A DNA stretch of 64,000 bases from Aquiluna sp. KACHI24 (lineage in GTDB: Bacteria; Actinomycetota; Actinomycetes; Actinomycetales; Microbacteriaceae). Both the position numbers and the translations under genes were made by a program. Below, piece after piece: positions 37,800-50,523 of the stretch; within the stretch, counting starts at the first letter, position 1, and the number at the start of each line of letters is the position of its first letter. The notes below the pieces were generated by a model. It saw only the letters and a list, made by a program, of their open reading frames with translations, searched no databases and was not told the origin of the DNA. The stretch is taken from NCBI RefSeq assembly GCF_025997915.1, contig NZ_AP026677.1:434001-498000 (forward strand). Direction: 5' to 3'.

Positions 37800-39098
37800 G
37801 TGGCAACCGCTGAAACACTGGCCGCTCAGGCAAACGACCCCAGCTTCGCTCACATCATCGATGAATTGAAGTGGCGAGGCTTACTTGCGCTGAGCACCGA
37901 CGAAACTGAGTTGCGCAAGCAGCTTGAAAAACCAACCACTTATTACTGCGGGTTCGATCCCACCGCCCCCTCTCTACACCTCGGAAACTTGGTGCAGCTG
38001 CTTACCATGCGCCGGCTTCAACTGGCTGGACACAATCCACTCGCACTCGTGGGTGGTGCTACCGGTCTCATTGGCGACCCAAAGCCAACTGCCGAGCGCA
38101 CTCTGAATTCAAAGGAAACCGTTGCGGCCTGGGTCGAGAAGCTTGCAGCGCAAACCGCGAGGTTTTTGGACTACTCGGGATCAAACCCCGCTCGGCTGGT
38201 GAATAATCTCGACTGGACCAGTGGCTACAGTGCAATCGATTTGTTGAGAGAGATCGGCAAACACTTCCGCGTCGGCAAAATGCTCTCCAAGGATGCGGTT
38301 TCAGCCAGACTCAATTCAGAAAGTGGAATCAGCTACACGGAGTTCAGCTATCAGATTTTGCAGGGTTTGGATTTCTTGGAGCTCTACCGGCGCTACGACT
38401 GCGTTATGCAATCCGGTGGTTCAGACCAGTGGGGTAACTTAACCGCTGGCAGCGACTTGATTCACAAGGTTGAGGGCAAGAGCGTGCATCTGATTGCAAC
38501 TCCGCTGATCACCAACTCTGATGGGAAGAAGTTTGGCAAGAGTGAGGGTAATGCAATCTGGCTCGACTCTGACCTAACTAGCCCTTATGCCATGTACCAG
38601 TTCTGGCTGAACACCGATGATGCAGATGTAATCGATCGGTTGAAGGTTTTCACCTTCCTCACCAAAACCGAGATCGACGACCTTGCTGAGCAGGTGAGGG
38701 ATGAGCCGTTCAAGCGAGAGGCCCAGCGTCGTCTAGCTCTCGAGGTCACTGAACTAGTGCACTCCAAAGCCCAGGCCGAGGCGGCTCGCGATGCGTCCCT
38801 CGCACTATTTGGTGCTGGGGAACTTCGCAATCTGGATCAGGAAGTGCTGCGGGATGCCCTGAGTGAACTTCCCTCCGCAATCGTTCGCGAGGGTGATTCG
38901 GTTGTTTCCGCCCTGGTTTCGACCGGACTATGTGAAAGCAACGGTGCTGCCAGGAGGGCTATTGCCCAGGGTGCAGTGTCAGTCAACAAGGTGAAGATCG
39001 ATCACGAGGAAGCAATTTTGAGTGATTTTCTTGTGGGGGGCATGGCGGTTTTGGCTCGCGGGAAGAAAACCCTCGCGGCACTTTTCCTTGCAAAATAG
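37800..39098 (+). CDS. tyrS: Tyrosyl-tRNA synthetase
   Basis: Class I synthetase, 432 residues. The HIGH motif is HLGNLVQ (about residues 60-66), the KMSKS motif is KKFGKSEGN (about 242-250), and the tyrosine-binding block is YQILQGLDFLELYRRYDC. A C-terminal S4 RNA-binding domain follows (about 355-432). The GTG start directly follows the argH stop. It is the last gene before the rRNA operon; I see no intrinsic terminator after it. Confidence 0.97.
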   Translation: MATAETLAAQANDPSFAHIIDELKWRGLLALSTDETELRKQLEKPTTYYCGFDPTAPSLHLGNLVQLLTMRRLQLAGHNPLALVGGATGLIGDPKPTAERTLNSKETVAAWVEKLAAQTARFLDYSGSNPARLVNNLDWTSGYSAIDLLREIGKHFRVGKMLSKDAVSARLNSESGISYTEFSYQILQGLDFLELYRRYDCVMQSGGSDQWGNLTAGSDLIHKVEGKSVHLIATPLITNSDGKKFGKSEGNAIWLDSDLTSPYAMYQFWLNTDDADVIDRLKVFTFLTKTEIDDLAEQVRDEPFKREAQRRLALEVTELVHSKAQAEAARDASLALFGAGELRNLDQEVLRDALSELPSAIVREGDSVVSALVSTGLCESNGAARRAIAQGAVSVNKVKIDHEEAILSDFLVGGMAVLARGKKTLAALFLAK

Positions 39099-39137
39099 GG
39101 GAACCAGGGCTGTCAACACGCGAATATCGCAGTTGAT

Positions 39138-39167
39138 TTGACAGCTTTACCAAAACGTGACTAAGCT
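39138..39167 (+). promoter_or_regulatory. rRNA promoter P1
   Basis: TTGACA (39138-39143), an 18-base spacer and TAAGCT (39162-39167). The -35 is a perfect consensus. The predicted start is near 39174. Confidence 0.7.
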
Positions 39168-39327
39168 ATACCGAGTTGTCCAAAGTTTGGCAGAATCCGA
39201 TGAGATCGCCGGCTCAAGTACAACAAATCCTCGAACAGAGAAATTGACCCTTGCGGGTCCAGTTTTCGATGTCTAGGATTTAGGTCTCCGAGGAGGAATC
39301 CTCTGAAAACAAAAGGGAAACCTGGAG

Positions 39328-39355
39328 TTGACAGAAGAAGTCAAATCGGTAGACT
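39328..39355 (+). promoter_or_regulatory. rRNA promoter P2
   Basis: TTGACA (39328-39333), a 16-base spacer and TAGACT (39350-39355). Predicted start near 39362, about 45 bases before the 16S processing stem. Confidence 0.7.
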
Positions 39356-39406
39356 TGAGAAGTTGCTCTGAAGCTGATTCGAGAGATGAAGTCAGAAGCA
39401 TCCGAT

Positions 39407-39428
39407 CTTTGAGAACTCAACAGCGTGC
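39407..39428 (+). other. 5' strand of the 16S precursor processing stem
   Basis: CAACAGCGTGC (39418-39428) is exactly complementary to GCACGCTGTTG at 41282-41292, and the pairing extends outward over the TTTGAGAACT segment to 41303 with wobbles and one mismatch. This is the expected RNase III stalk around 16S rRNA. TTTGAGAAC also resembles the boxA region of actinobacterial rrn leaders. Confidence 0.65.
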
Positions 39429-39591
39429 ACAATGTCGATGCCAAAAACCTCGGCTGAAACTCCGGTTTCAGTAGAGATTCCTTTTGGATAAAACAGAATT
39501 GTCAGTAGACAGTTCAAAAGCCAAATCAAATTGATCACTCCAATTTTCCGGAGTGTTCGTAAAAGCTTGCCTGCTTGCAGGCAAACAAATT

Positions 39592-44585
<4,994 letters not shown>

Positions 44586-44595
44586 AAATTCTTTT

Positions 44596-44637
44596 GCTTG
44601 CGTCCACTGTGTGGTTCTCGAGGTATGGTCGAGAACC
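44596..44637 (+). other. 3' strand of the 23S processing stem and adjoining hairpin
   Basis: 44596-44619 pairs with 41401-41424. GGTTCTCGA (44613-44621) and TCGAGAACC (44629-44637) form a competing 9-base hairpin with a 7-base loop, so two alternative folds share the segment 44613-44619. Confidence 0.6.
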
Positions 44638-44671
44638 GAAGAATGATCTTCGATTCACATAACTCAATAGT

Positions 44672-44790
44672 GTTTCGGCGGCCATAGCGAGAGGGAAACG
44701 CCCGGTCACATTCCGAACCCGGAAGCTAAGACTCTCAGCGCCGATGGTACTGCAAGGGGGACCTTGTGGGAGAGTAGGACACCGCCGGAC
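44672..44790 (+). rRNA. rrf: 5S ribosomal RNA
   Basis: About 119 bases. It has CGGCGGCCATAGCGAGAGGG, CCCGGTCACATTCCGAACCC and GGAAGCTAAGACTCTCAGCG, and its ends CGGCGG and CCGCCGGAC pair to form helix I. Ends are accurate to a base or two. It is the last gene of the operon. Confidence 0.96.
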
Positions 44791-44803
44791 TTACTTTAGA
44801 AAT

Positions 44804-44836
44804 GGCCACTCCTTTTAGGGGTGGCCTTTTCTATTT
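44804..44836 (+). terminator. Rho-independent terminator of the rRNA operon
   Basis: GGCCACTCC (44804-44812), loop TTTTA and GGGGTGGCC (44818-44826) form a 9-base stem with one G-U pair, followed by TTTTCTATTT. This is the clearest intrinsic terminator in the window. Confidence 0.92.
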
Positions 44837-44859
44837 AAGCTAATTCCAAAAGGAGCATC

Positions 44860-46041
44860 ATGGAACGAAAGAGACCCAGCGAGAAGCGTGAGGGTCCAAT
44901 TGGCCGTGGTGAGCGCACCGAGGGTGCGAGACCTGCATGGCAGGAACGTGTCAAGCGCGACAGGGAAGTCGAAAAGTCGCCGCTGATCCCCAGTGAGATT
45001 ACTCCTGAGGACATCGACATGAGTGTTCGCGTCCAGCTCAAGACACTAACCGCTGAGAATGCTGAGATGGTTGCACGTCACCTTGCGATGGTGAACCTGC
45101 TTATTGATTCAGATCCCGAACTTGCTCACAAGCACGCGTTGGCCGCATCACGGCGCGCTGGTCGCCTTGCAATCGTTCATGAGACCCTTGGTGTAACTGC
45201 CTACACCGTCGGCGATTATTCGCTTGCGCTGCGCGAGCTGCTTACGCATCGCAGACTCTCTGGTTCCAACGATCAGCTTCCTCTAATTGTTGATTCTGAG
45301 CGCGGGATGGGTCGTCCGGCCCGAGCCCTGGAGGCTATCGCGGGTTTGGATCGTAAGAGTCTTTCGGTTGGGGTGCGTATCAATCTCGCTGTTGCCCTGT
45401 CTGGTGCTCGCCTCGACCTGGGCGACCCCAAGAATGCCAAGCTCGAACTTGAGATTCCGGAGCTTAGTCCTAAGCAGGTTTTCCCCCAGTCGCCGTTGTT
45501 ATTCCGTGCGTATGCTGAGGTTTTGCGGGAGCTCGGGCAGTCGGGGGACTCATGGGACGAGCTCGCGGACCGAGCGGAGAAAGCCCTGTCTCAAGTTGAT
45601 GGCGAAATGTTGGAGCTAATCGAAGAGATTACGATCCCTACCAGTGCTGATTTCGAGATAAAGCCGGCCAAGAGAAACTTCGACTCCTCAAGATCAGAGG
45701 GTAAGAATTTCGAGCGACGCCCACGACCGGCAGCTGGCGATGATCGCAAGCCGAGAGGCGAGCGATCTTCTGAATACAAACCCCGCAGTGATCGAAGCTC
45801 GGACTACAAACCGCGCGGTGAGCGCACATCTGATTACAAGCCTCGTGGTGAGCGCACTTCTGATTACAAGCCCAGAACTCCAAGGGCTGAAGGTTCAGAA
45901 TCTAAGCCTGCTCCAAAGCGGGATTTTGATTCCCGCGGCCGCGATGGTAAGCCTCGGGGTGGTGCCAGCTTTGGCAAGGGAGCTCCAAGACCTGGAAGGC
46001 GAGGACCAAGCGAGGGAGGCGGCCGTGGCCGCGCTCGTTGA
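44860..46041 (+). CDS. TPR-like protein with Arg/Gly-rich repetitive tail
   Basis: 393 residues. A helical middle part (about 55-255; VARHLAMVNLLIDSDPELAHKHA, VGDYSLALREL) has tetratricopeptide character. The C-terminal 120 residues are polar and basic, with four copies of a 10-residue unit GERTSDYKPR (about 300-339) and a GRG-rich end, like an RNA-binding RGG tail. Position before the HAD phosphatase and tlyA matches Rv1691 of M. tuberculosis. Function unknown. AGGAG at 44851-44855 precedes the ATG. It overlaps the next gene by 17 bases. Confidence 0.85.
   Translation: MERKRPSEKREGPIGRGERTEGARPAWQERVKRDREVEKSPLIPSEITPEDIDMSVRVQLKTLTAENAEMVARHLAMVNLLIDSDPELAHKHALAASRRAGRLAIVHETLGVTAYTVGDYSLALRELLTHRRLSGSNDQLPLIVDSERGMGRPARALEAIAGLDRKSLSVGVRINLAVALSGARLDLGDPKNAKLELEIPELSPKQVFPQSPLLFRAYAEVLRELGQSGDSWDELADRAEKALSQVDGEMLELIEEITIPTSADFEIKPAKRNFDSSRSEGKNFERRPRPAAGDDRKPRGERSSEYKPRSDRSSDYKPRGERTSDYKPRGERTSDYKPRTPRAEGSESKPAPKRDFDSRGRDGKPRGGASFGKGAPRPGRRGPSEGGGRGRAR
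45757..45876 (+). repeat. Four in-frame 30-base coding repeats
   Basis: Units at 45757, 45787, 45817 and 45847 encode GERSSEYKPR, SDRSSDYKPR, GERTSDYKPR and GERTSDYKPR. The last two are the most alike at DNA level, which suggests recent duplication. Copy number could vary between strains. Confidence 0.8.
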
Positions 46042-47005
46042 TTCTTACGACTCCGTACTCTTTGATCTCGATGGAGTGGTCTATTTGGGATCCAAGGCCG
46101 TGCCTCACGCTGTTGAATCCGTGAATCGCGTCAAGGCTCAAGGCCTCAAGATTGGCTTTGTCACCAATAACTCTTCCCGGAGGCCTGAAGTAATTGCCGA
46201 CCAGTTGGTCGCTTTGGGTATTGACACCAATCCGGCGGAGATTGTTGGCTCGGCGAAGGCCGGGGCGAAGATGCTAGTCGATCGCATCCCTCGGGGAGCC
46301 AAGGTCTTGGTTGTCGGCGGCGAGGGCCTCTCCTTTGAAGTCCAAGCCTTAGGTTTTGAAGTGGTCGCCTCTGCAGCTGATTCTCCTGCTGCAGTGATCC
46401 AAGGGTTTTCTCCAGATGTTGGATGGCGCCAGCTTGCAGAAGCCGCGTATGCGATCCAGCGAGGAGCTATCTGGTTGGCTACCAATCAAGACTGGACCAT
46501 TCCTCGAGAAGATGGAATTGCCCCTGGTAATGGAACCTTGGTTTCGGCCGTTCATACCGCAGTTGGAATACTTCCCGACTTTGCAGGTAAACCTTTTGCA
46601 CCCATCTACCAAGCGGCTATGGAGCAACTTGGTATTGCGCGTCCACTATTCGTCGGTGATCGTTTGGACACCGACATTAAGGGTGCGGTGAATTTTGGCA
46701 TCGATTCGGCCTGTGTGATGACTGGAGTCGCCACCAGGAAAGAGTTAATTTCCGCGAAGCCTGATGAGCGGCCAACATTTGTAATCTCAGATCTCAGGGA
46801 GCTGTTCGTGGACTACTCCGAGCCAAAGCAAACCAAACGTGGATTTGAACTCAGAAAAAGCAGCGTTGAACTGCTGGGCAACAAAGTGGTTTCGGTCGAT
46901 GGAGATCCAAAGTCGATTGACACGCTTCGCTGCGCCTGCAAGGTAGTCTGGTCAAGTCAGGTGCCAATCTACGGTCTCGATGTTGAGCCGGCCCTTTACA
47001 GTTAG
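46025..47005 (+). CDS. HAD-IIA family phosphatase
   Basis: 326 residues of the NagD/phosphoglycolate phosphatase type. The nucleophile motif is FDLDGVVYLG (about residues 11-20), the second motif FVTNNSSRR (about 45-53), and motif IV VGDRLDTDIKGA (about 215-226). A C-terminal extension of about 60 residues follows the domain. The frame is open far upstream, but GTG 46025 with GGGAGG at about 46013-46018 gives the right N-terminus. Substrate unknown; the M. tuberculosis counterpart (Rv1692) is a glycerol-3-phosphate phosphatase. Confidence 0.9.
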   Translation: MAALVDSYDSVLFDLDGVVYLGSKAVPHAVESVNRVKAQGLKIGFVTNNSSRRPEVIADQLVALGIDTNPAEIVGSAKAGAKMLVDRIPRGAKVLVVGGEGLSFEVQALGFEVVASAADSPAAVIQGFSPDVGWRQLAEAAYAIQRGAIWLATNQDWTIPREDGIAPGNGTLVSAVHTAVGILPDFAGKPFAPIYQAAMEQLGIARPLFVGDRLDTDIKGAVNFGIDSACVMTGVATRKELISAKPDERPTFVISDLRELFVDYSEPKQTKRGFELRKSSVELLGNKVVSVDGDPKSIDTLRCACKVVWSSQVPIYGLDVEPALYS

Positions 47006-47012
47006 GAAACCC

Positions 47013-47126
47013 ATGGACCTAAATGAGATAGCGGCCAAGATTGAAGGGCTCGACAAGCTTGAAGAGTCCGAGCAAATCTTCGCCATTGAAGCCATTATCA
47101 AGTCCCTAGAGGAGCTTGTTTCCTAA
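47013..47126 (+). CDS. 37-residue conserved-position small protein
   Basis: ATG 47013 opens a 37-codon frame that fills the gap between the HAD gene and tlyA exactly: its TAA ends at 47126 and the tlyA GTG begins at 47127. A GTTAGGAAACCC sequence upstream gives a ribosome binding site. The product is acidic and helical (KIEGLDKLEESEQIFAIEAI), without a signal or membrane segment. M. tuberculosis has a small unknown ORF (Rv1693) at the same place. It falls below common length cutoffs and is easily missed. Confidence 0.7.
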   Translation: MDLNEIAAKIEGLDKLEESEQIFAIEAIIKSLEELVS

Positions 47127-47927
47127 GTGGGAGAGCGCCTAGACATAGAACTTGTGCTCAGGGGGCTCGCGCGTTCACGTTCGCAAGCAGCCCAACTCAT
47201 TGACGCGGGAAGGGTCAGCGTAAACGGCAGGCCAGTGGCAAAGCCCTCCCAAAAAATTCAGCCCACTGACCAAGTTGACCTCAGTGCTGGGGTCGATTAC
47301 GTATCTAGGGCAGGTGCCAAGCTTGCGTTTGCGCTGACAGAGTTCGGTATTGAGGTTCCACCAACAGTTCTCGATGCCGGTGCGTCCACCGGGGGATTTA
47401 CTCAAGTTCTGCTTGACCGAGGTGCCCAAGAGGTACTCGCCATCGACGTGGGGCACGGACAGTTGGTTTCTGAGCTCGCTAATGATGCGAGGGTGAGAAA
47501 CATCGAGGGCGTAAATCTGCGAGACCTGACTCCTGATGAGCTAACCCAAATTATCGGGCATCAACCATCCATAGGTTTAGTAGTCGCTGACCTCAGCTTC
47601 ATATCAATCACTTTGGTTCTTGAAAACCTGGCTGGTCTGGCTCCATCAGCCCCGATGGTGATTTTGGTCAAACCTCAGTTCGAGGTCGGAAAGCATTCGT
47701 TGAATGCGTCCGGAGTTGTGACTGACTGGCGTGAAAGAGCCAGAGCGCTTACTCAAGTGGTCGACTTTAGCTACTCGATTGGATACTCAGTTAAGGCACT
47801 GGCTCAATCTCCTGTATTGGGAACCCATGGAAACGTGGAGTATCTGCTGTGGATAGTTTCCGATGAGTCCACTTATCGGGAACAATGGAGTGAAGAAATT
47901 ATTCAGCTGGCGAAGAGGGTGAAATGA
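47127..47927 (+). CDS. tlyA: TlyA-family rRNA 2'-O-methyltransferase / hemolysin homologue
   Basis: 266 residues: an N-terminal S4 RNA-binding domain (about 1-65; RLDIELVLRGLARSRSQAAQLI) and an FtsJ-like methyltransferase with motif I VLDAGASTGGFTQVLL (about 80-95). In mycobacteria TlyA methylates 16S C1409 and 23S C1920 and sets capreomycin sensitivity. The GTG start abuts the small ORF's stop. The stop overlaps nadK by ATGA. Confidence 0.94.
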   Translation: MGERLDIELVLRGLARSRSQAAQLIDAGRVSVNGRPVAKPSQKIQPTDQVDLSAGVDYVSRAGAKLAFALTEFGIEVPPTVLDAGASTGGFTQVLLDRGAQEVLAIDVGHGQLVSELANDARVRNIEGVNLRDLTPDELTQIIGHQPSIGLVVADLSFISITLVLENLAGLAPSAPMVILVKPQFEVGKHSLNASGVVTDWRERARALTQVVDFSYSIGYSVKALAQSPVLGTHGNVEYLLWIVSDESTYREQWSEEIIQLAKRVK

Positions 47928-48820
47928 CAAGAAGTGTCTTGCTGGTCTCCAACGCCCAGACTGAGCAGCAGGCAACCGTAGTCGAGCGCACCGCCAAGAA
48001 GTTGCTTGCCAGGGGCTTGCACCCTCTCCTGGAATCAATCGAGTTGGCAAGAATTTCAAAACTCGGCGTCGATCTAAACGGCGTTGGCGAGTTCATCGAT
48101 CAGTCAATCGAAATCGGCATCGTGCTAGGTGGCGACGGAAGCATTCTGAGGGCCGCGGAGTTGTTGAGAAACCAGGAAGCCCCAATTCTTGGGGTGAACA
48201 CTGGTCATGTTGGCTTTATGGCCGAGGCCGAGCTTGATGCCCTGGCTTCTGTCATGGACCGAGTGGCGGCCAGGGATTATGAAGTTGGTCACCGTTCGGC
48301 CCTGGAGGTTGAGGTTTACCAAGCAGGTGAGCTGGCCTTCAGCTCCTGGGCTATGAATGAAGTCACCGTTGAGAAATCGGCCAGAGAACGCATGCTGGAG
48401 CTGGTGGTGGAGGTTGACCGACGCCCGCTTTCGTCATTTGGCTGCGATGGAGTTTTGGTTAGCACCCCAACTGGTTCTACGGCCTACGCCTTCAGCGCAG
48501 GTGGGCCAGTAGTTTGGCCAGATGTTGACGCCCTGCTGGTTGTTCCCCTGAGTGCACACTCTCTGTTTGCGAGACCTTTGGTGCTGGGTTCGGCAACCCA
48601 CTTAGCATTCGAGGTTCTCAAGCGAAGCCCCGGAAATGGGGTGCTGTGGTGTGATGGTCGAAGAACTTTTGATTTAGGGCCTGGTGCTCGCATCGAAGTT
48701 AGGCAATCAGATAAGCAGGTTCGCATGGTGCTGCTTTCCGACGACCCTTTCACCGATCGCCTGGTCCGCAAATTCAACCTGCCCGTCACCGGCTGGAGAG
48801 GTCCAGAGGAGAGTAAGTGA
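47924..48820 (+). CDS. nadK: NAD kinase
   Basis: Phosphorylates NAD to NADP, 298 residues. The family motif GGDGSILRAAE is at about residues 69-79, with GVNTGHVGFMAE, NEVTVEKSARERM and the glycine-rich VSTPTGSTAYAFSAGGP (about 178-194) following. It overlaps tlyA by 4 bases and recN by 4 bases, so tlyA-nadK-recN are translationally coupled, as in most actinobacteria. Confidence 0.96.
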   Translation: MTRSVLLVSNAQTEQQATVVERTAKKLLARGLHPLLESIELARISKLGVDLNGVGEFIDQSIEIGIVLGGDGSILRAAELLRNQEAPILGVNTGHVGFMAEAELDALASVMDRVAARDYEVGHRSALEVEVYQAGELAFSSWAMNEVTVEKSARERMLELVVEVDRRPLSSFGCDGVLVSTPTGSTAYAFSAGGPVVWPDVDALLVVPLSAHSLFARPLVLGSATHLAFEVLKRSPGNGVLWCDGRRTFDLGPGARIEVRQSDKQVRMVLLSDDPFTDRLVRKFNLPVTGWRGPEESK

Positions 48821-50469
48821 TCGAGTCAATTTCGATTCGAAACCTTGGAGTCATTGCCCAGGCTGAGCTATCACTTGCTCCTGGATTCAACGCCCTCACT
48901 GGCGAGACTGGGGCGGGAAAGACGATGGTCCTCAGCGCCCTAAACCTCCTACTCGGTGGTCGAGCAGACACAACTGTGATTCGCTCAGGCGAAGAGTCGT
49001 TGTCTGTCAGCGGCACCTGGATAATTCGTAGCTCGGAGCTCAGGGTGGAGCTTGAAAATCTTGGTGCTCAGTTAGATGGTGATGAACTGATCATCACCAG
49101 GACCGTGAGCAGTGATGGTCGCTCAAGAGCAATTCTGGGTGGCACGCCGGTGCCGATATCAACCCTGGCTGAGCTATCAGAGCGGCTGGTGGCCGTCCAT
49201 GGCCAATCGGACCAACAGCGACTGCGTTCGGTTGCAGCTCAGCGAGATGCGTTGGATGAGTACGGCAAGCTCCAAGCCCACCTTCAGGCTTATAAACAGG
49301 CGCACACCTCCTACTTTGAGCTTCAGGCTCGATACCATCGAATGCAATCTGCCAGTGGCCAAGACCGGGCTCGGGTGGAGGAACTCAAGTCGTTGCTCAC
49401 AACCTTTGAAAAACTCAGCCCTGCTAAGGGTGAGATTTCTGAATTGGGAAATTTGATTGATCGGCTTAGCAACATCGATGGTCTTCGAATTGCCGCGACA
49501 ACCGCGCACGAGGCCATCTCGCCTGAGGATTCCGTGGGCGCACTGCAAGCTCTTGGAATTGCCAGGAAGAGTCTTGAATCAACTTCGGATCCGAAGTTAC
49601 AGGACATTGCGGCGCAGCTTTCAGAGCTGACCAGCCTCACCAGGGACATCTCTGTGGAGCTGTCGAGCTATCTCATCGATTTGGAAATAGATCCGCAGCA
49701 GCTTGAGGCGAGCCTCGAACGCAGGGCTGAGCTGTTGGCCTTCGAGCGCAGGAACGGAGAGCTTGATGCATTCATCGACAGCGTTCCACAGCTCCAGGCG
49801 GAACTAATTGATTTGGATTCATCTGACGAACAGCTTGAAAAGCTTGAGATTCAAGTGGAGGCCGCTCTCTCGCAACTTTCGACTGCAGCCAAGGCGCTTT
49901 CTATCGCCCGGCAAGAGGCAGCACTGAGACTCGGTCAAGAGGTGACGTCCGAGCTAGCGGAGCTTGCAATGGTCGGTTCCAAGCTGGTTGTTCAAATTTC
50001 TGACCTTGGAGAGTTCGAGTCCCACGGCTCGGATCGTGTGGAATTCATGTTGGCGGCCTTCGATGGAGCTAACTTGAGGCCAATATCAAAGGCAGCTTCG
50101 GGTGGAGAACTTTCGAGAATCATGCTCGCTCTCGAGCTTGTGCTTTCTAAAGACAAGACATTGCCAACCATGATTTTTGATGAAGTCGATGCCGGCGTTG
50201 GTGGCCAGACCGCCTCAGAACTAGGCCGCAGGCTTGCGAGAGTTTCTGAGAACACCCAGGTGCTGGTGATTACTCACCTCGCACAGGTTGCGGCTTTCGC
50301 TTCCAATCAAATTCGAGTTTTGAAGAACACGCAGGGTTCCATAACTCACTCCTCTGTGCTACCCCTCAGCGGAGAAGAGCGAGTTCGAGAACTTGCCCGC
50401 ATGCTCTCAGGAGCACCAGATTCCGATGTTGCCATCGCGCACGCTAAAGAATTATTGGCATCCAACTAG
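48817..50469 (+). CDS. recN: DNA repair protein RecN
   Basis: SMC-like ATPase acting at double-strand breaks, 550 residues. Walker A GETGAGKTMV (about residues 28-37), a coiled-coil middle (about 150-380), signature SGGELSRIMLALE (about 428-440) and Walker B TMIFDEVDAGVGG (about 450-462). The GTG start overlaps nadK. No LexA box is visible here, so SOS control would have to come from an upstream promoter, if at all. Confidence 0.96.
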   Translation: MIESISIRNLGVIAQAELSLAPGFNALTGETGAGKTMVLSALNLLLGGRADTTVIRSGEESLSVSGTWIIRSSELRVELENLGAQLDGDELIITRTVSSDGRSRAILGGTPVPISTLAELSERLVAVHGQSDQQRLRSVAAQRDALDEYGKLQAHLQAYKQAHTSYFELQARYHRMQSASGQDRARVEELKSLLTTFEKLSPAKGEISELGNLIDRLSNIDGLRIAATTAHEAISPEDSVGALQALGIARKSLESTSDPKLQDIAAQLSELTSLTRDISVELSSYLIDLEIDPQQLEASLERRAELLAFERRNGELDAFIDSVPQLQAELIDLDSSDEQLEKLEIQVEAALSQLSTAAKALSIARQEAALRLGQEVTSELAELAMVGSKLVVQISDLGEFESHGSDRVEFMLAAFDGANLRPISKAASGGELSRIMLALELVLSKDKTLPTMIFDEVDAGVGGQTASELGRRLARVSENTQVLVITHLAQVAAFASNQIRVLKNTQGSITHSSVLPLSGEERVRELARMLSGAPDSDVAIAHAKELLASN

Positions 50470-50509
50470 AAACTTTGGTGTCTTAGGCAAACTGCAATTG
50501 ATTCGCTGA

Positions 50510-50515
50510 TAGATT
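50510..50515 (+). promoter_or_regulatory. -10 box of pyrG
   Basis: TAGATT lies 8 bases before ATG 50524, with no Shine-Dalgarno sequence, giving a leaderless or nearly leaderless message. The 54-base gap after recN has no intrinsic terminator. Confidence 0.45.
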
Positions 50516-50523
50516 GGGATTCC

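Larger units (their letters stand above)
39099..39591 (+). promoter_or_regulatory. Promoter and leader region of the rRNA operon
   Basis: This 493-base stretch has no credible gene. It holds two tandem promoters (39138-39167 and 39328-39355), the 5' half of the 16S processing stalk with a TTTGAGAAC motif (39407-39428), and small hairpins including AATTGTC/GACAGTT (about 39497-39514) and TTGCCTG/CAGGCAA (39566-39583). GACCC/GGGTC at 39246-39259 forms another small hairpin. Confidence 0.85.

Noticed and set aside
39246-39279. A third rRNA promoter (TTGACC ... TAGGAT)
   Set aside because: The spacer would be 24 bases, too long; two better promoters flank it.
45740-46024. A 95-codon N-terminal extension of the HAD phosphatase
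   Set aside because: It runs through the repeats of the preceding gene in another frame; GTG 46025 has a good ribosome binding site and the correct family N-terminus.
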